DNA of 46,872 bases from Aquirhabdus sp. (GCA_030149815.1 JASLHI010000003.1:1-46872); one strand, 5' to 3'; positions 16,397-25,413 are shown, counted from the first letter of the stretch. The notes: generated from the letters alone by a model not told the origin. Translations and numbers: made by a program.

Positions 16397-16434
16397 GATG
16401 ATAAGTTGAACAATAATTTGTTCAACTTATCATC
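16397..16434 (-). promoter_or_regulatory. Perfect 17-bp inverted repeat between aqpZ and AraC gene
   Basis: GATGATAAGTTGAACAA and TTGTTCAACTTATCATC are exact inverted copies around TAAT (on the plus strand). It sits 35 bases after the aqpZ stop and 20 bases before the AraC start codon. It may end aqpZ transcription (no T run follows) or be an operator or leader hairpin of the regulator. Confidence 0.65.
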
Positions 16435-16468
16435 AGTTCTTTGCTGACAAGCAACTACAGTAGCTTAA

Positions 16469-17164
16469 TTATTGCTGTCTAAGAAAGCGATAAATGCCAG
16501 CACCAAGCATACCTCCGATAATTGGTGCGCCCCAAAATAGCCATAGTTGTTGTAGTGCTAGATCGTCCATTGTAACAATAGCAACAGCAGTACTACGTGC
16601 AGGGTTAACGGAAGTATTGGTTACTGGAATACTGATTAAGTGAATCAAAGTTAACGCAAGACCGATTGCGATGGGTGCAAAACCTTTGGGTGCACGTTTA
16701 CTGGTTGAACCCATAATGATAATTAAGAAGAATGCAGTTAATACGATCTCAGTAATTAACGCAGAAACTAAAGAATAGTGATCGGGTGATCCATCACTAT
16801 AACCATTTAAGGCAAAATGATGTGATAAATTTGCGATATTAACGCCAGCTTTACCACTTGCGATCTCCCATAACACCGCTGCCGCAGCAATTCCACCCAA
16901 CACTTGAGAAATGATGTATGGAATAACTTGGCTTGCTGGGAATCGTCCACCCACACAAAGACCGACAGAAACTGCTGGATTAAAATGGCCACCAGAAATA
17001 TGACCTACTGCGTAGGCCATCGTTAATACGGTTAGGCCAAATGCTAGAGCCACGCCAGTAAAGCCGATACCTAGTTGAGGGAATGCTGCAGCAAGAACAG
17101 CACTACCGCATCCACCAAATACCAACCAGAATGTTCCAAAAAATTCGGCACAGTAAGCCCTCAT
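16469..17164 (-). CDS. aqpZ: Aquaporin Z, water channel
   Basis: 231 residues, the usual AqpZ length, six membrane helices. Both half-helix motifs are present: SGGHFNPAVS in the first half and NTSVNPARSTAVAI in the second. The stretch LIHLISIPVTNTSVNPARS keeps the His, Thr and Arg of the AqpZ selectivity filter, so water and not glycerol is the expected substrate. It acts in the inner membrane in osmotic adjustment. An AraC-type element (copy E) lies 207 bp upstream, facing the gene. Confidence 0.96.
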   Translation of the reverse strand: MRAYCAEFFGTFWLVFGGCGSAVLAAAFPQLGIGFTGVALAFGLTVLTMAYAVGHISGGHFNPAVSVGLCVGGRFPASQVIPYIISQVLGGIAAAAVLWEIASGKAGVNIANLSHHFALNGYSDGSPDHYSLVSALITEIVLTAFFLIIIMGSTSKRAPKGFAPIAIGLALTLIHLISIPVTNTSVNPARSTAVAIVTMDDLALQQLWLFWGAPIIGGMLGAGIYRFLRQQ

Positions 17165-17370
17165 GTATAGTTCCTTGAGTAAAGATGTTTAGTACGATAT
17201 GTATAACTAAAAAATATGCTTTTTAATGGCTTAGTGGGAGAGTCTATATAGCCTTCGCGATAAGTTTTTTAGGCATAAATTTCATACTCTCTAATGGAAT
17301 TGGATCTTTTCAGAGAGTTATGACTTTAATATATATTGAATTCTCTTGGCAGCAGGCGATAGTGCTTTAA

Positions 17371-17398
17371 AGGACAATTTGATGTCATTTTAGGACGA
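17371..17398 (-). promoter_or_regulatory. AraC-type tandem site, copy E (reverse)
   Basis: Read on the minus strand it starts TCGTCCTAAAATGAC and ends AATTGTCCT. Here both half-sites are nearly the same word (TCGTCCT and TTGTCCT) exactly 21 bp apart, which shows the direct-repeat nature of the element. It faces aqpZ. The remainder of 17165-17447 shows no other feature. Confidence 0.5.
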
Positions 17399-17447
17399 GT
17401 AGTGCTGTAGCAGTTACAAAGCAAGAAGCCTACCGCAGAGAAAATAG

Positions 17448-17479
17448 AAAAAACAAAGCCCCACGATTGGCGGGGCTTT
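17448..17479 (-). terminator. Terminator of tRNA-Ser
   Basis: On the minus strand AAAGCCCC and GGGGCTTT pair around a 9-base loop, followed by GTTTTTT. It lies 40 bases after the tRNA 3' end. Confidence 0.85.
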
Positions 17480-17516
17480 GCGGGGAATTTATAGAATTCT
17501 TTATATTCTTAGAATT

Positions 17517-17608
<92 letters not shown>

Positions 17609-17668
17609 GACGGCGTGCATTTTATAATTTCGATCTTGTAGACACAAGATAATCAATGATAGTGCACT

Positions 17669-17699
17669 AAAAAGAAAAGCCCCTAGTTAGGAGCTTCTT
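17669..17699 (-). terminator. Terminator of purC
   Basis: On the minus strand AAGCTCCT and AGGGGCTT pair (one G-T) around AACT, followed by TTCTTTTT, directly after the purC stop. Confidence 0.8.
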
Positions 17700-17700
17700 T

Positions 17701-18420
17701 TCAGATACTACTTAAATCAACACCGATACGATGTGCGACTTCTTCGTAGGCTTCAACAACATCGCCTAGACCTTGACGGAAACGATCTTTGTCGAGTTTT
17801 TTCTTACTGTCTTTATCCCATAGACGGCAACCATCAGGACTGAATTCATCACCTAGCACGATTTGACCGTGGAACACGCCAAATTCAAGTTTGAAGTCGA
17901 CCAGCATCATGTTGCCTTGATCGAATAATGCTTTAAGCACGTCGTTCACCTGATAGGTCAATGCTTTCATCATTGCCAGTTGTTCAGCAGTAGCCCAGCC
18001 TAATGTGATCGCTAGAGATTCGTTGACGATAGGATCGCCCAAAGAATCATCTTTGTAGAATAACTCGAAGGTTGGCGGTGTCAGGGGACGACCTTCTTCA
18101 ATGCCTAAGCGGCGACATAAGCTACCCGCAGCGTAGTTACGCACGACACATTCTACTGGAATCATGTTGAGGCGTTTTACCAATACTTCATCAGGTGTCA
18201 GTAGTTGTTCGAAATGAGTTGGGATGCCTGCATCAGCCAATTTTTGCATGATAAATGCGTTAAACAGATTGTTGACGCGACCTTTGCGCGCGAGCTGTTC
18301 AACACGTTTGCCATCAAACGCTGATGTATCATCGCGAAACACTAGAATCAAACGATCCGCATCGGTTGACTCATAAACTGATTTGGCTTTTCCAGTGTAC
18401 AGCAGTGCTTGTTTTTGCAT
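17701..18420 (-). CDS. purC: Phosphoribosylaminoimidazole-succinocarboxamide synthase (SAICAR synthetase)
   Basis: 239 residues, full length for the short bacterial form. It joins CAIR and aspartate with ATP in purine synthesis. Motifs: GKAKSVYES at the nucleotide-binding end, DDTSAFDGK, the substrate-binding VVRNYAAGSLCRRLG, VDFKLEFG and DEFSPDGCRLWD. It follows bamC and dapA on the same strand, the order seen in Acinetobacter, with its own terminator just after the stop. Confidence 0.97.
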   Translation of the reverse strand: MQKQALLYTGKAKSVYESTDADRLILVFRDDTSAFDGKRVEQLARKGRVNNLFNAFIMQKLADAGIPTHFEQLLTPDEVLVKRLNMIPVECVVRNYAAGSLCRRLGIEEGRPLTPPTFELFYKDDSLGDPIVNESLAITLGWATAEQLAMMKALTYQVNDVLKALFDQGNMMLVDFKLEFGVFHGQIVLGDEFSPDGCRLWDKDSKKKLDKDRFRQGLGDVVEAYEEVAHRIGVDLSSI

Positions 18421-18507
18421 GAATCATGATCCATTAAGCGGTTGTCTTTAATACATAACACATAAGGTTATGGTTTCTATATATCAGCATGGATTGATGT
18501 GAATCTA

Positions 18508-19149
18508 TTATGCTGACCAATTTCTTTCAATACGTTCGAGTAAATCTGTTGCAACAGCATTATCCGCCAGCGTTTCGTCTGCTTTTTGCAGCGTGACGGT
18601 TGTGGTGCTACCAATACGACCTAATATGAGCTGATAAGGCTTATTATCCAGCATGACCACGAAGCGATTTGTGGCGGCATTACGCTGAGAGACATTCACA
18701 TTAGCCACACTAAGAGTGCGGTTAATTGCATCCCAAATTTTTGATGAGTCACCATCAATTTTAAGCAATGGAAAACCATTTCCGTCAATTACGAGTTGTG
18801 GTGCAGATGGTGCACCTTCAACTTGACTGATCGCGATCTTGGTTGGATCGAGAGGGATGGGTTTCGGCAATAAAAAACGGTTGCCTTTTGAATTCGTCAA
18901 AACGAGTTTTTCTGAAGCACTATTTTCAGGTACGACAGGCACTGGATACAGTGGTGCAATTTGTCGGGTCTGTAAGCTGTCTGAAACTTGTACAGCTGCG
19001 ATGCTTTGTGCTTTGGCGTAATCCATTGAACCATTATTGATTGCCAATGAGCTACAACCTGATAAGGCGATTATGGATAGCATTGATACTGTGACGGCTA
19101 TAGAGCGTGTGCCTAACAAATCATTAATGCGTGAATCACGTTGCAGCAT
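18508..19149 (-). CDS. bamC: BamC-like outer membrane lipoprotein (NlpB/lipoprotein-34)
   Basis: 213 residues from the ATG at 19149, eight bases after GAGAG; an ATG two codons earlier (19155) is also possible. A lipoprotein signal ends in LSGC (MLSIIALSGCSS). The mature part contains a helix-grip-like region (GFPLLKIDGDSSKIWDAINRTL). It is much shorter than E. coli BamC (344 residues) and seems to hold only one such domain. BamC is an accessory part of the outer-membrane protein assembly machine. The call rests largely on position between dapA and purC and on the lipoprotein form. Confidence 0.75.
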   Translation of the reverse strand: MLQRDSRINDLLGTRSIAVTVSMLSIIALSGCSSLAINNGSMDYAKAQSIAAVQVSDSLQTRQIAPLYPVPVVPENSASEKLVLTNSKGNRFLLPKPIPLDPTKIAISQVEGAPSAPQLVIDGNGFPLLKIDGDSSKIWDAINRTLSVANVNVSQRNAATNRFVVMLDNKPYQLILGRIGSTTTVTLQKADETLADNAVATDLLERIERNWSA

Positions 19150-19238
19150 AATCATGTCTCTCGTTAGATATTTTGGTAGCAATCAATGTGTGTGTTTGAT
19201 TGCGACCCCATATCGCAGTGAACTTGGTCGCAATCAAC

Positions 19239-20153
19239 TTAGCGCTGTAATACACCAGACTCAACCAATGCCGCATGGACTTGAGTTTGGTATTCGTCTG
19301 CTAATACCGTCAATGGTAAACGCAAACCAAGCGCGACTTTACCCATGTCGTGTAATGCCCATTTAACTGGGATTGGGTTGGATTCGCAAAACAAAACCTG
19401 ATGAAGTATCGCGACTTTCTGATTGAGCTGTTCGGCAAGAGTAGCATTGTCTTCTAGAGCAGCACGACACATTTCATGCATCACACGTGGTGCGACGTTT
19501 GCAGTCACTGAAACATTACCTTTTGCGCCCATACCCATTAGACGCCAAGCGGTTGCATCATCACCTGAGAACACATCGATGCCGCCATTCGGTAGGGCAT
19601 TGAGTCTGGTGATGAGATCTAGACCACGAGTCAAATCGCCCGTTGCATCTTTGATCGAACTAATTCCATCAACTTCAGCTAAACGGATAACCGTATCGTT
19701 ATGCATGTCGACGCCTGTACGACCCGGCACATTATAGAGCATTTGTGGCAAATCAACTGCTTCTGCAACCGCACGATAGTGGCGATATAGGCCTTCTTGT
19801 GTGGGTTTGTTGTAATACGGTGTGACCAGGAGGGCTGCATCAGCGCCGAGTTTTTTTGCGGTGCTTGTGAGTTCGATAGCTTCGCGTGTTGAATTTGCGC
19901 CTGTACCTGCGATGACCGCAATTCGTCCAGCCACAACTTTAATCACATGTTCAATGACGCTGGCGTGTTCAACGACATCCAGTGTTGCGGATTCACCTGT
20001 TGTACCAACTGCAACGATACCGTCTGTACCTTCGGCAATATGCCATTCAACAAGACGCGTCAACGCATCAAAGTCCACCTTACCATCGTCGAACATCGGC
20101 GTAATGATTGCGACGATGGAGCCTCTAATTCGTGGTGTACCTTGCGATGACAT
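19239..20153 (-). CDS. dapA: 4-hydroxy-tetrahydrodipicolinate synthase
   Basis: 304 residues, start ATG at 20153 with AGGAG seven bases upstream. It condenses pyruvate with aspartate semialdehyde, the first committed step to lysine and diaminopimelate. Active-site regions are intact: GTTGESATL (the two threonines), LYNVPGRTGVDM (tyrosine and arginine), and SSIKDATGDL with the Schiff-base lysine. It comes before bamC and purC on the same strand. Confidence 0.97.
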   Translation of the reverse strand: MSSQGTPRIRGSIVAIITPMFDDGKVDFDALTRLVEWHIAEGTDGIVAVGTTGESATLDVVEHASVIEHVIKVVAGRIAVIAGTGANSTREAIELTSTAKKLGADAALLVTPYYNKPTQEGLYRHYRAVAEAVDLPQMLYNVPGRTGVDMHNDTVIRLAEVDGISSIKDATGDLTRGLDLITRLNALPNGGIDVFSGDDATAWRLMGMGAKGNVSVTANVAPRVMHEMCRAALEDNATLAEQLNQKVAILHQVLFCESNPIPVKWALHDMGKVALGLRLPLTVLADEYQTQVHAALVESGVLQR

Positions 20154-20284
20154 GTCATCACTCCTGCATTTGGAAAGTTAAACGGCTAAAACTACTTTAT
20201 TGATACGCTAAGCAAATTACGTGTGTTGTTTTAAATCAACACTAGAGTATACGCACTTCTTAAAACCAACACAAAAAATCTAAA

Positions 20285-20319
20285 ACAAAAAAAGCCAGAA
20301 CAATAAGTCTGGCTTTTTT
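20285..20319 (-). terminator. Terminator of tRNA-Gly
   Basis: On the minus strand AAAGCCAGA and TCTGGCTTT pair around an 8-base loop, followed by a T-rich run. Confidence 0.85.
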
Positions 20320-20365
20320 CAATTCAATTCCATCGAATTTATATAAAACAATGAATTGTAAATTT

Positions 20366-20441
20366 TGGAGCGGGAAAAGAGACTCGAACTCTCGACCCCA
20401 ACCTTGGCAAGGTTGTGCTCTACCAACTGAGCTATTCCCGC
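20366..20441 (-). tRNA. tRNA-Gly (anticodon GCC)
   Basis: 76 nt on the minus strand, GCGGGAATAGCTCAGTTGG at the 5' end and an encoded TCCA at the 3' end. The anticodon stem-loop reads ACCTTGCCAAGGT, giving GCC; the T arm reads GAGTTCGAGTC. Confidence 0.96.
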
Positions 20442-20731
20442 GAAGTGAGGGTATTCTAGCGATTTCTCCCAACGTGTCAAGGATTCAATAAACTGATCAT
20501 TCAAAAAATGAGCAATTGAAAATTAAAGAAATTTAAAATGGTTCTACTGCATGAAATTAGGTTGACGCTTATCCATGTTCTATAGCCATCATCCAATTAG
20601 ATGTGAGTTTGATTGTTCAGGATTGTAGTGCTGCTGATTTTAAAGCATGTTTACAGCATTTATTGCTGCTATTTCAGCGATCATAGATTATTGTTTTGTT
20701 TTAAATTGTTGAATTTTAATAAAAATATTTT

Positions 20732-20747
20732 TGGCATACTAATTGTA
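20732..20747 (+). promoter_or_regulatory. Sigma-54 promoter for monooxygenase operon
   Basis: TGGCATACTAATTGTA matches the -24/-12 consensus TGGCAC-N5-TTGCW at the GG and TTG with exact spacing (T in place of C in the -12 GC). It lies 77 bp before the ATG at 20824. The rest of 20442-20731 shows no gene. Confidence 0.7.
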
Positions 20748-20823
20748 ATACTCCAATCAGTTGCAGCAAGCACATTCACCGATTTCATTCCTTGATTGAA
20801 AAAATAGCATATTGGAGTTTTTT

Positions 20824-22173
20824 ATGAGCAGAAAGATCCGCTTAGGGGCATTTATTCCATCTAATGGTCAGCATGTGGCCGCGTGGAGGTTACCAGAGGC
20901 ATCGCCAGAGCGTTCGTTAGATTTTGATTATGTCAAAGAGTTGGTACAAACCGCCGAGCGAGGTTTGTTTGATGCGTATTTTCTCGCTGATGGCTTGTCA
21001 GTGAACTTTGGGGCTTCAGAGAAAATTGGCGTCAGTTCAAAGAGTGCTGGTTTTGAGCCAGTGACTTTGTTTGCTGCTTTATCTGCGGTGACTAAGCATA
21101 TAGGCTTTATTGCTACAGCATCTTCGACTTACGAAGAGCCGTATTTGCTGGCGCGTAAATTTGCGTCGCTGGATCATATTAGCAAAGGGCGTGCGGCTTG
21201 GAATGTGGTGACCACTGCATCGGAATCGGCGGCATATAACTTTGGCTATGATCAGCAGCCACTGCATTCTGAACGCTACGAGCGTGCTCAGGAATATGTC
21301 GATCTGATTCAGAAGTTGTGGGATAGCTGGGAAGATGATGCCTTTATTTATGATAAAGAATCAGGTGTTTACTATGATGTCGATAAGCTGCATAACCCGA
21401 ATCACAAAGGTAAATATTACTCGGTCAAAGGTGCGCTGAATGTACCTCGTTCGCCGCAGGGTTATCCTGTGATTGTACAGGCAGGTTCATCAGAGCCAGG
21501 TAAAGAGCTGGCTGGGCGTTATGCGGAAGTGATCTTTACTGCGCATCAAGATTTAGCGAGTGCGCAGGATTTTTATCGTGATGTCAAAAGTCGTCTTGCC
21601 AAATACGGTCGCAGTCCTGATGAATTGTTGATTCTGCCTGGGGTGTCTGCATTTATTGGAAAAACTGAAGCTGAAGCGCGTGAGAAATATGAGCGTGTGA
21701 CGAAGCTGATTCGTCCAGAAGCTGGCTTATCTCTGCTTAGTGCTTTAACGGGTGGCTGGGATCTGTCGCAGTATGATGTGGATGGACCGCTGCCAGATCT
21801 ACCAGAAACAGAAAGTCAGATTAGTCGCCGTCAGTTGATTATTGATATTGCTAAAAATAATAACTATACCATTCGCCAACTCTATGAATGGGTTGCGGGT
21901 GTACGTGGTCATTGGCAGATTATTGGCTCGGTTGAGCAGGTCGCGGATCAGTTACAAGAGTGGTTTGAGAATGGGGCGGCAGATGGCTTTAACGTGTTGC
22001 CACCGACGACGCCTGAAGGCTTGGATGATTTTGTGGATTTGGTTGTGCCTGAGTTGCAACGTCGTGGCTTGTTCCGTACTGAGTATGAAGGCACAACGTT
22101 GCGTGAAAACTTAGGTTTGGCGCGTCCAGAAAATCAGTATGTGCTGGCAAAGCAGTCAGCAAAAGCGTCTTAA
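20824..22173 (+). CDS. FMN-dependent monooxygenase, NtaA/SnaA/DszA (SoxA) family
   Basis: 449 residues from the ATG at 20824 (GGAG six bases upstream; a TTG at 20812 is not the start). It is a luciferase-like TIM barrel of the nitrilotriacetate-monooxygenase type: RLGAFIPSNGQHVAAWRLPE near the start, FDAYFLADGLSV, GRAAWNVVTTASESAAYNFG, SPQGYPVIVQAGSSEPGKELA and EVIFTAHQ. Members use reduced FMN supplied by a partner reductase to oxidise C-S, C-N or ring substrates (NTA, dibenzothiophene sulfone, pristinamycin). Length agrees with the family (about 450). It is the first gene after a sigma-54 promoter; the nitroreductase-family gene follows 18 bp later. Its setting with TauD- and Ssu-like genes suggests an organosulfur substrate. 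Confidence 0.9.
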   Translation: MSRKIRLGAFIPSNGQHVAAWRLPEASPERSLDFDYVKELVQTAERGLFDAYFLADGLSVNFGASEKIGVSSKSAGFEPVTLFAALSAVTKHIGFIATASSTYEEPYLLARKFASLDHISKGRAAWNVVTTASESAAYNFGYDQQPLHSERYERAQEYVDLIQKLWDSWEDDAFIYDKESGVYYDVDKLHNPNHKGKYYSVKGALNVPRSPQGYPVIVQAGSSEPGKELAGRYAEVIFTAHQDLASAQDFYRDVKSRLAKYGRSPDELLILPGVSAFIGKTEAEAREKYERVTKLIRPEAGLSLLSALTGGWDLSQYDVDGPLPDLPETESQISRRQLIIDIAKNNNYTIRQLYEWVAGVRGHWQIIGSVEQVADQLQEWFENGAADGFNVLPPTTPEGLDDFVDLVVPELQRRGLFRTEYEGTTLRENLGLARPENQYVLAKQSAKAS

Positions 22174-22191
22174 GCGCGGAGAAGATTTGAG

Positions 22192-22794
22192 ATGAATATG
22201 CTCGCATTTCGTCATGCAGAACATGATATTAATCCGTTCTTCCCTGAGCGCTGGTCGCCGCGCGGCTACAAGCAGACGCAGATTGATCGCGATACGCTGT
22301 GGTCGTTTTTTGAGGCGGCACGTTGGTCGCCGTCTGCCTATAACGCGCAGCCGTGGCGTTTTATTTATGCACTGAAAGGCACGGCTCATTGGGATGCGCT
22401 ATTTAAAACCTTGTCAGTCGATAATCAGTTATGGGCGGCGCATACCTCGGCATTGGTGCTGGTTTTATCCAAAAAAACCTTCACACCGTCAGGTAAAGAT
22501 AAAGCTGTGGATATCCCAAGTCATTCGTTTGACACGGGTGCGGCATGTGCGCATCTGACGCTGCAGGCATCGCTGAAAGGTTGGCATACCCGCGCAATTG
22601 GTGGTTATGATCATGGGTTGATAAGGGAGTCTTTAAGTATTCCTGATGATTATCATCTAGAGGTCATTATTGCGATTGGTCAGCAGGGCGGTAAGGATCA
22701 TTTACCTGAATCTTTGCAGGCACGGGAGCAGCCTACGTTGCGGCGTTCAACCGTGACATTTGTGGCGGAAGGTGCTTTTTCGTTTCAAGATTAA
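22192..22794 (+). CDS. Nitroreductase-family flavoprotein
   Basis: 200 residues. The N-terminal half has the nitroreductase signature (FFEAARWSPSAYNAQPWRFIY), and the middle part (LSVDNQLWAAHTSALVLVLSK, DTGAACAHLTLQASLKGWHTR) fits the FMN-binding dimer fold. Such proteins use NAD(P)H to reduce nitro compounds, quinones or free flavin. Because it lies 18 bp after the FMN monooxygenase, it may supply reduced flavin to it (inference). A terminator follows. Confidence 0.85.
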   Translation: MNMLAFRHAEHDINPFFPERWSPRGYKQTQIDRDTLWSFFEAARWSPSAYNAQPWRFIYALKGTAHWDALFKTLSVDNQLWAAHTSALVLVLSKKTFTPSGKDKAVDIPSHSFDTGAACAHLTLQASLKGWHTRAIGGYDHGLIRESLSIPDDYHLEVIIAIGQQGGKDHLPESLQAREQPTLRRSTVTFVAEGAFSFQD

Positions 22795-22807
22795 TGTGCT
22801 GAGGAAT

Positions 22808-22847
22808 GCCTAATCTAAATCATGTTATCTTTGGTTAGGCGTTTTTT
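22808..22847 (+). terminator. Probable terminator after monooxygenase-nitroreductase pair
   Basis: GCCTAA and TTAGGC pair around a 21-base loop, followed by GTTTTTT. The long loop makes it weaker than others here, so read-through to the aldo/keto reductase gene is possible. Confidence 0.6.
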
Positions 22848-22869
22848 ATTTTAAAAATAGGAACTTGAT

Positions 22870-23919
22870 ATGCAATACCGCAAGTTAGGTCAGACTGATA
22901 TTGATGTCAGCGTCATTACCTTGGGCACGATGACTTGGGGAGAGCAAAATAGTGAAGTTGAGGCGCACGCGCAGCTTGATTATGCGGTTGAACGTGGTGT
23001 GAATTTGATTGATGCTGCGGAGATGTATCCTGTGCCGCCAAAGCCTGAAACGCAAGGTCTGACGGAGCGTTATATTGGAACTTGGCTGAAACAGGGCAAT
23101 AACCGCAACAAAGTGTTGGTCGCAACAAAAGTTGCAGGTCCTTCGCGGAAATTGATTCAAGCCACGCATATTCGCAATGGCAAAACCAAATTTGATCGAC
23201 ACAATATCGAGTCCGCACTGCATGATAGTTTGCAGCGTCTGCAAACGGATTATGTGGATTTATATCAGTTACATTGGCCTGATCGAACGACCAATCATTT
23301 TGGTGAATTGGGTTATCACCATGTGGAGGATGAAGAAACGGTTCCGATTGCTGAAACCTTACAAGTGCTCAATGATCTGGTGAAAGCAGGAAAAATTCGA
23401 CATATTGGTTTATCGAATGAAACGCCTTGGGGTGTGAGCCAATTTCTTAAGATTGCTGAACAGCAGGGGTTGGCTCGCGTCGTGAGTATCCAGAACCCAT
23501 ACAATTTACTGAATCGTAGTTTTGAAATTGGTAATGCCGAAATTGCGATTCGAGAGCAAGTTGGGTTGTTGGCATATTCGCCACTGGCATTTGGTGCATT
23601 AACAGGAAAATATCTCAATGGCGCACAGCCTGAAGGTGCACGACTGACGCGCTGGGAGAGGTTCGGCCGTTACAAAGGTGATGTTGCTGAACAAGCCATT
23701 GCGCAATATGTGGCATTGGCGCAGCAGCATGGGCTAGATCCAGCGCATCTGGCATTGGCTTATGTGAATAGCCGTCGCTTTGTCACCAGTAATATCATTG
23801 GTGCAACGACTTTAGAGCAATTGAAAACCAATATTGATAGTATCAATGTGGTACTCAGTGATGAAGTGCTTGCTGGGGTTGAGCAAATCCATAATTTGCA
23901 TCCGAATCCTTGTCCTTAG
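22870..23919 (+). CDS. Aldo/keto reductase, Tas-like
   Basis: 349 residues; ribosome site AGGAAC seven bases before ATG. It matches the Tas subgroup of NADP-dependent aldo/keto reductases: MQYRKLGQTDIDVSVITLGTM at the start, the catalytic Asp and Tyr in GVNLIDAAEMYP, Lys in LVATKVAG, His in DLYQLHWPDR and the cofactor end SNIIGATTLEQLKTNID. It would reduce or oxidise carbonyl or alcohol groups, perhaps on an aldehyde released by the oxygenases around it. The substrate is unknown. A terminator follows. Confidence 0.9.
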   Translation: MQYRKLGQTDIDVSVITLGTMTWGEQNSEVEAHAQLDYAVERGVNLIDAAEMYPVPPKPETQGLTERYIGTWLKQGNNRNKVLVATKVAGPSRKLIQATHIRNGKTKFDRHNIESALHDSLQRLQTDYVDLYQLHWPDRTTNHFGELGYHHVEDEETVPIAETLQVLNDLVKAGKIRHIGLSNETPWGVSQFLKIAEQQGLARVVSIQNPYNLLNRSFEIGNAEIAIREQVGLLAYSPLAFGALTGKYLNGAQPEGARLTRWERFGRYKGDVAEQAIAQYVALAQQHGLDPAHLALAYVNSRRFVTSNIIGATTLEQLKTNIDSINVVLSDEVLAGVEQIHNLHPNPCP

Positions 23920-23943
23920 TTGTAAATTAGGTGTGGTTAGAAA

Positions 23944-23971
23944 AAGCAGATCAATACGATTTGCTTTTTTT
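23944..23971 (+). terminator. Terminator of aldo/keto reductase gene
   Basis: AAGCAGATC and GATTTGCTT pair (one G-T) around AATAC, followed by a run of T. Confidence 0.8.
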
Positions 23972-24160
23972 ATATGCGATGTATTTATATAAAATAATGA
24001 TGATCTATATTAAATTCTAGATGATATGTATTTCACTATTCGTTATTTGATTGTCTCATATATGAGTATTAATCTCTACTTGTCCTCCAGTTTTAATTAA
24101 ATAATTTTTATTATTTATATTGAGACTTTTATAAAATTTTTATTTATATCGAGATATATT

Positions 24161-25120
24161 ATGACGAGCATCGCCAATATTAGTAACGTATCATCACATC
24201 AATATAATCATTTTCAGGTTAAACCTGTTGCTGGTCGAATTGGTGCTGAAATTTCTGGTGTTGATTTATCTGCTGACTTGCCTGCACACATTGTTGCGGA
24301 TATTCGTGCAGCGTTGGTTCAATACAAAGTTGTGTTTTTCAAAGACCAAAAGCTGGATGACCAGTCGCAAGAGTCTTTTGCACAGCTCTTGGGTCGTCCA
24401 ATTGCACATCCAACAGTACCGCCAAAAGATGGTACTCACTTCTTATTGGAATTAGATTCTAAGCATGGTGGTCGTGCGAACTCATGGCATACCGATGTGA
24501 CGTTTGATGTGAATCCACCAGCATTTTCAATCTTGCGTGCGGTCACAGTTCCGAGTGCTGGTGGTGATACAACGTGGGCAAATGCTGCGACTGCTTATGA
24601 TGATTTGTCTCCAGAACTAAAGACACTTGCAGAAAGCCTGCGTGCCATACATAGCAATGAATATGACTATGCGGCGTACCGTTCAAAAGTGGATAAAGAA
24701 GCTTTTGAACATTATCGCAAAGTATTTACCTCAACGATTTATGAGACCAATCATCCTGTTGTACGCGTCCATCCAGAAAGTGGCGAAAAGTCATTAGTTT
24801 TGGGTCATTTCTTCAAGAAGTTTGAAGGTCTGTCTTCGACGGATTCAACGCGTTTATTTGAAGTGTTGCAGAGTCATGTGACTCGTTTAGAAAATACGGT
24901 GCGCTGGCGCTGGTCAGTGGGTGATGTGGTGATTTGGGATAATCGTTCAACTCAGCACTATGCCGTGAATGATTATGGTGACGAGCATCGCGTGGTTCGT
25001 CGTGTGACCGTTGCTGGGCCTGTGCCCGTGGGTGTGGATGGTAAGCTTAGTTTTGGTGTAAAAGGTTTTGAACAAGCAAAAAATGATTCAATACATAAAC
25101 CAGATGCAAACTCTGCTTAA
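24161..25120 (+). CDS. Fe(II)/2-oxoglutarate dioxygenase, TauD/TfdA family (AtsK-like)
   Basis: 319 residues. The jelly-roll motif is intact: H and D of the iron site in NSWHTDVTFD, the distal H in STQHYAVNDYGD and the 2-oxoglutarate-binding R in HRVVRRVTVAG. The stretch RPIAHPTVPPKDGTHFLLELD and the GGDTTWANAATAYDDLS segment resemble the alkyl sulfatase AtsK more than taurine-specific TauD. Such enzymes oxidise the carbon next to sulfur or sulfate oxygen and release sulfite or sulfate plus an aldehyde. It stands as its own unit, with terminators before and after. Its exact substrate cannot be read from sequence. Confidence 0.92.
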   Translation: MTSIANISNVSSHQYNHFQVKPVAGRIGAEISGVDLSADLPAHIVADIRAALVQYKVVFFKDQKLDDQSQESFAQLLGRPIAHPTVPPKDGTHFLLELDSKHGGRANSWHTDVTFDVNPPAFSILRAVTVPSAGGDTTWANAATAYDDLSPELKTLAESLRAIHSNEYDYAAYRSKVDKEAFEHYRKVFTSTIYETNHPVVRVHPESGEKSLVLGHFFKKFEGLSSTDSTRLFEVLQSHVTRLENTVRWRWSVGDVVIWDNRSTQHYAVNDYGDEHRVVRRVTVAGPVPVGVDGKLSFGVKGFEQAKNDSIHKPDANSA

Positions 25121-25142
25121 GTTATAATAATTATAAGAAATG

Positions 25143-25170
25143 AACCCGATTAGATATCGGGTTTTTTTTA
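25143..25170 (+). terminator. Terminator of TauD-family gene
   Basis: AACCCGAT and ATCGGGTT pair around TAGAT, followed by eight T. Confidence 0.88.
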
Positions 25171-25413
25171 TGGATGATTGTTGGATTTTTTATAATAAAT
25201 TAAAATTATTTTTTGATCGTAGATTATTTTTAAGATTTTAATTCTATGTAATGTATTTTTTATTTTAATTTGTTATATGTATATTTTATATGAGCTTATA
25301 GCTTTATCTTGATTAATTGCTTTGTTAGTCATTTGATTAAATTACTTAAAACAGACTTATATGTAAAATAATGATAATGACATATTATTAATTTGTGTTT
25401 AGTAATAAGCATT

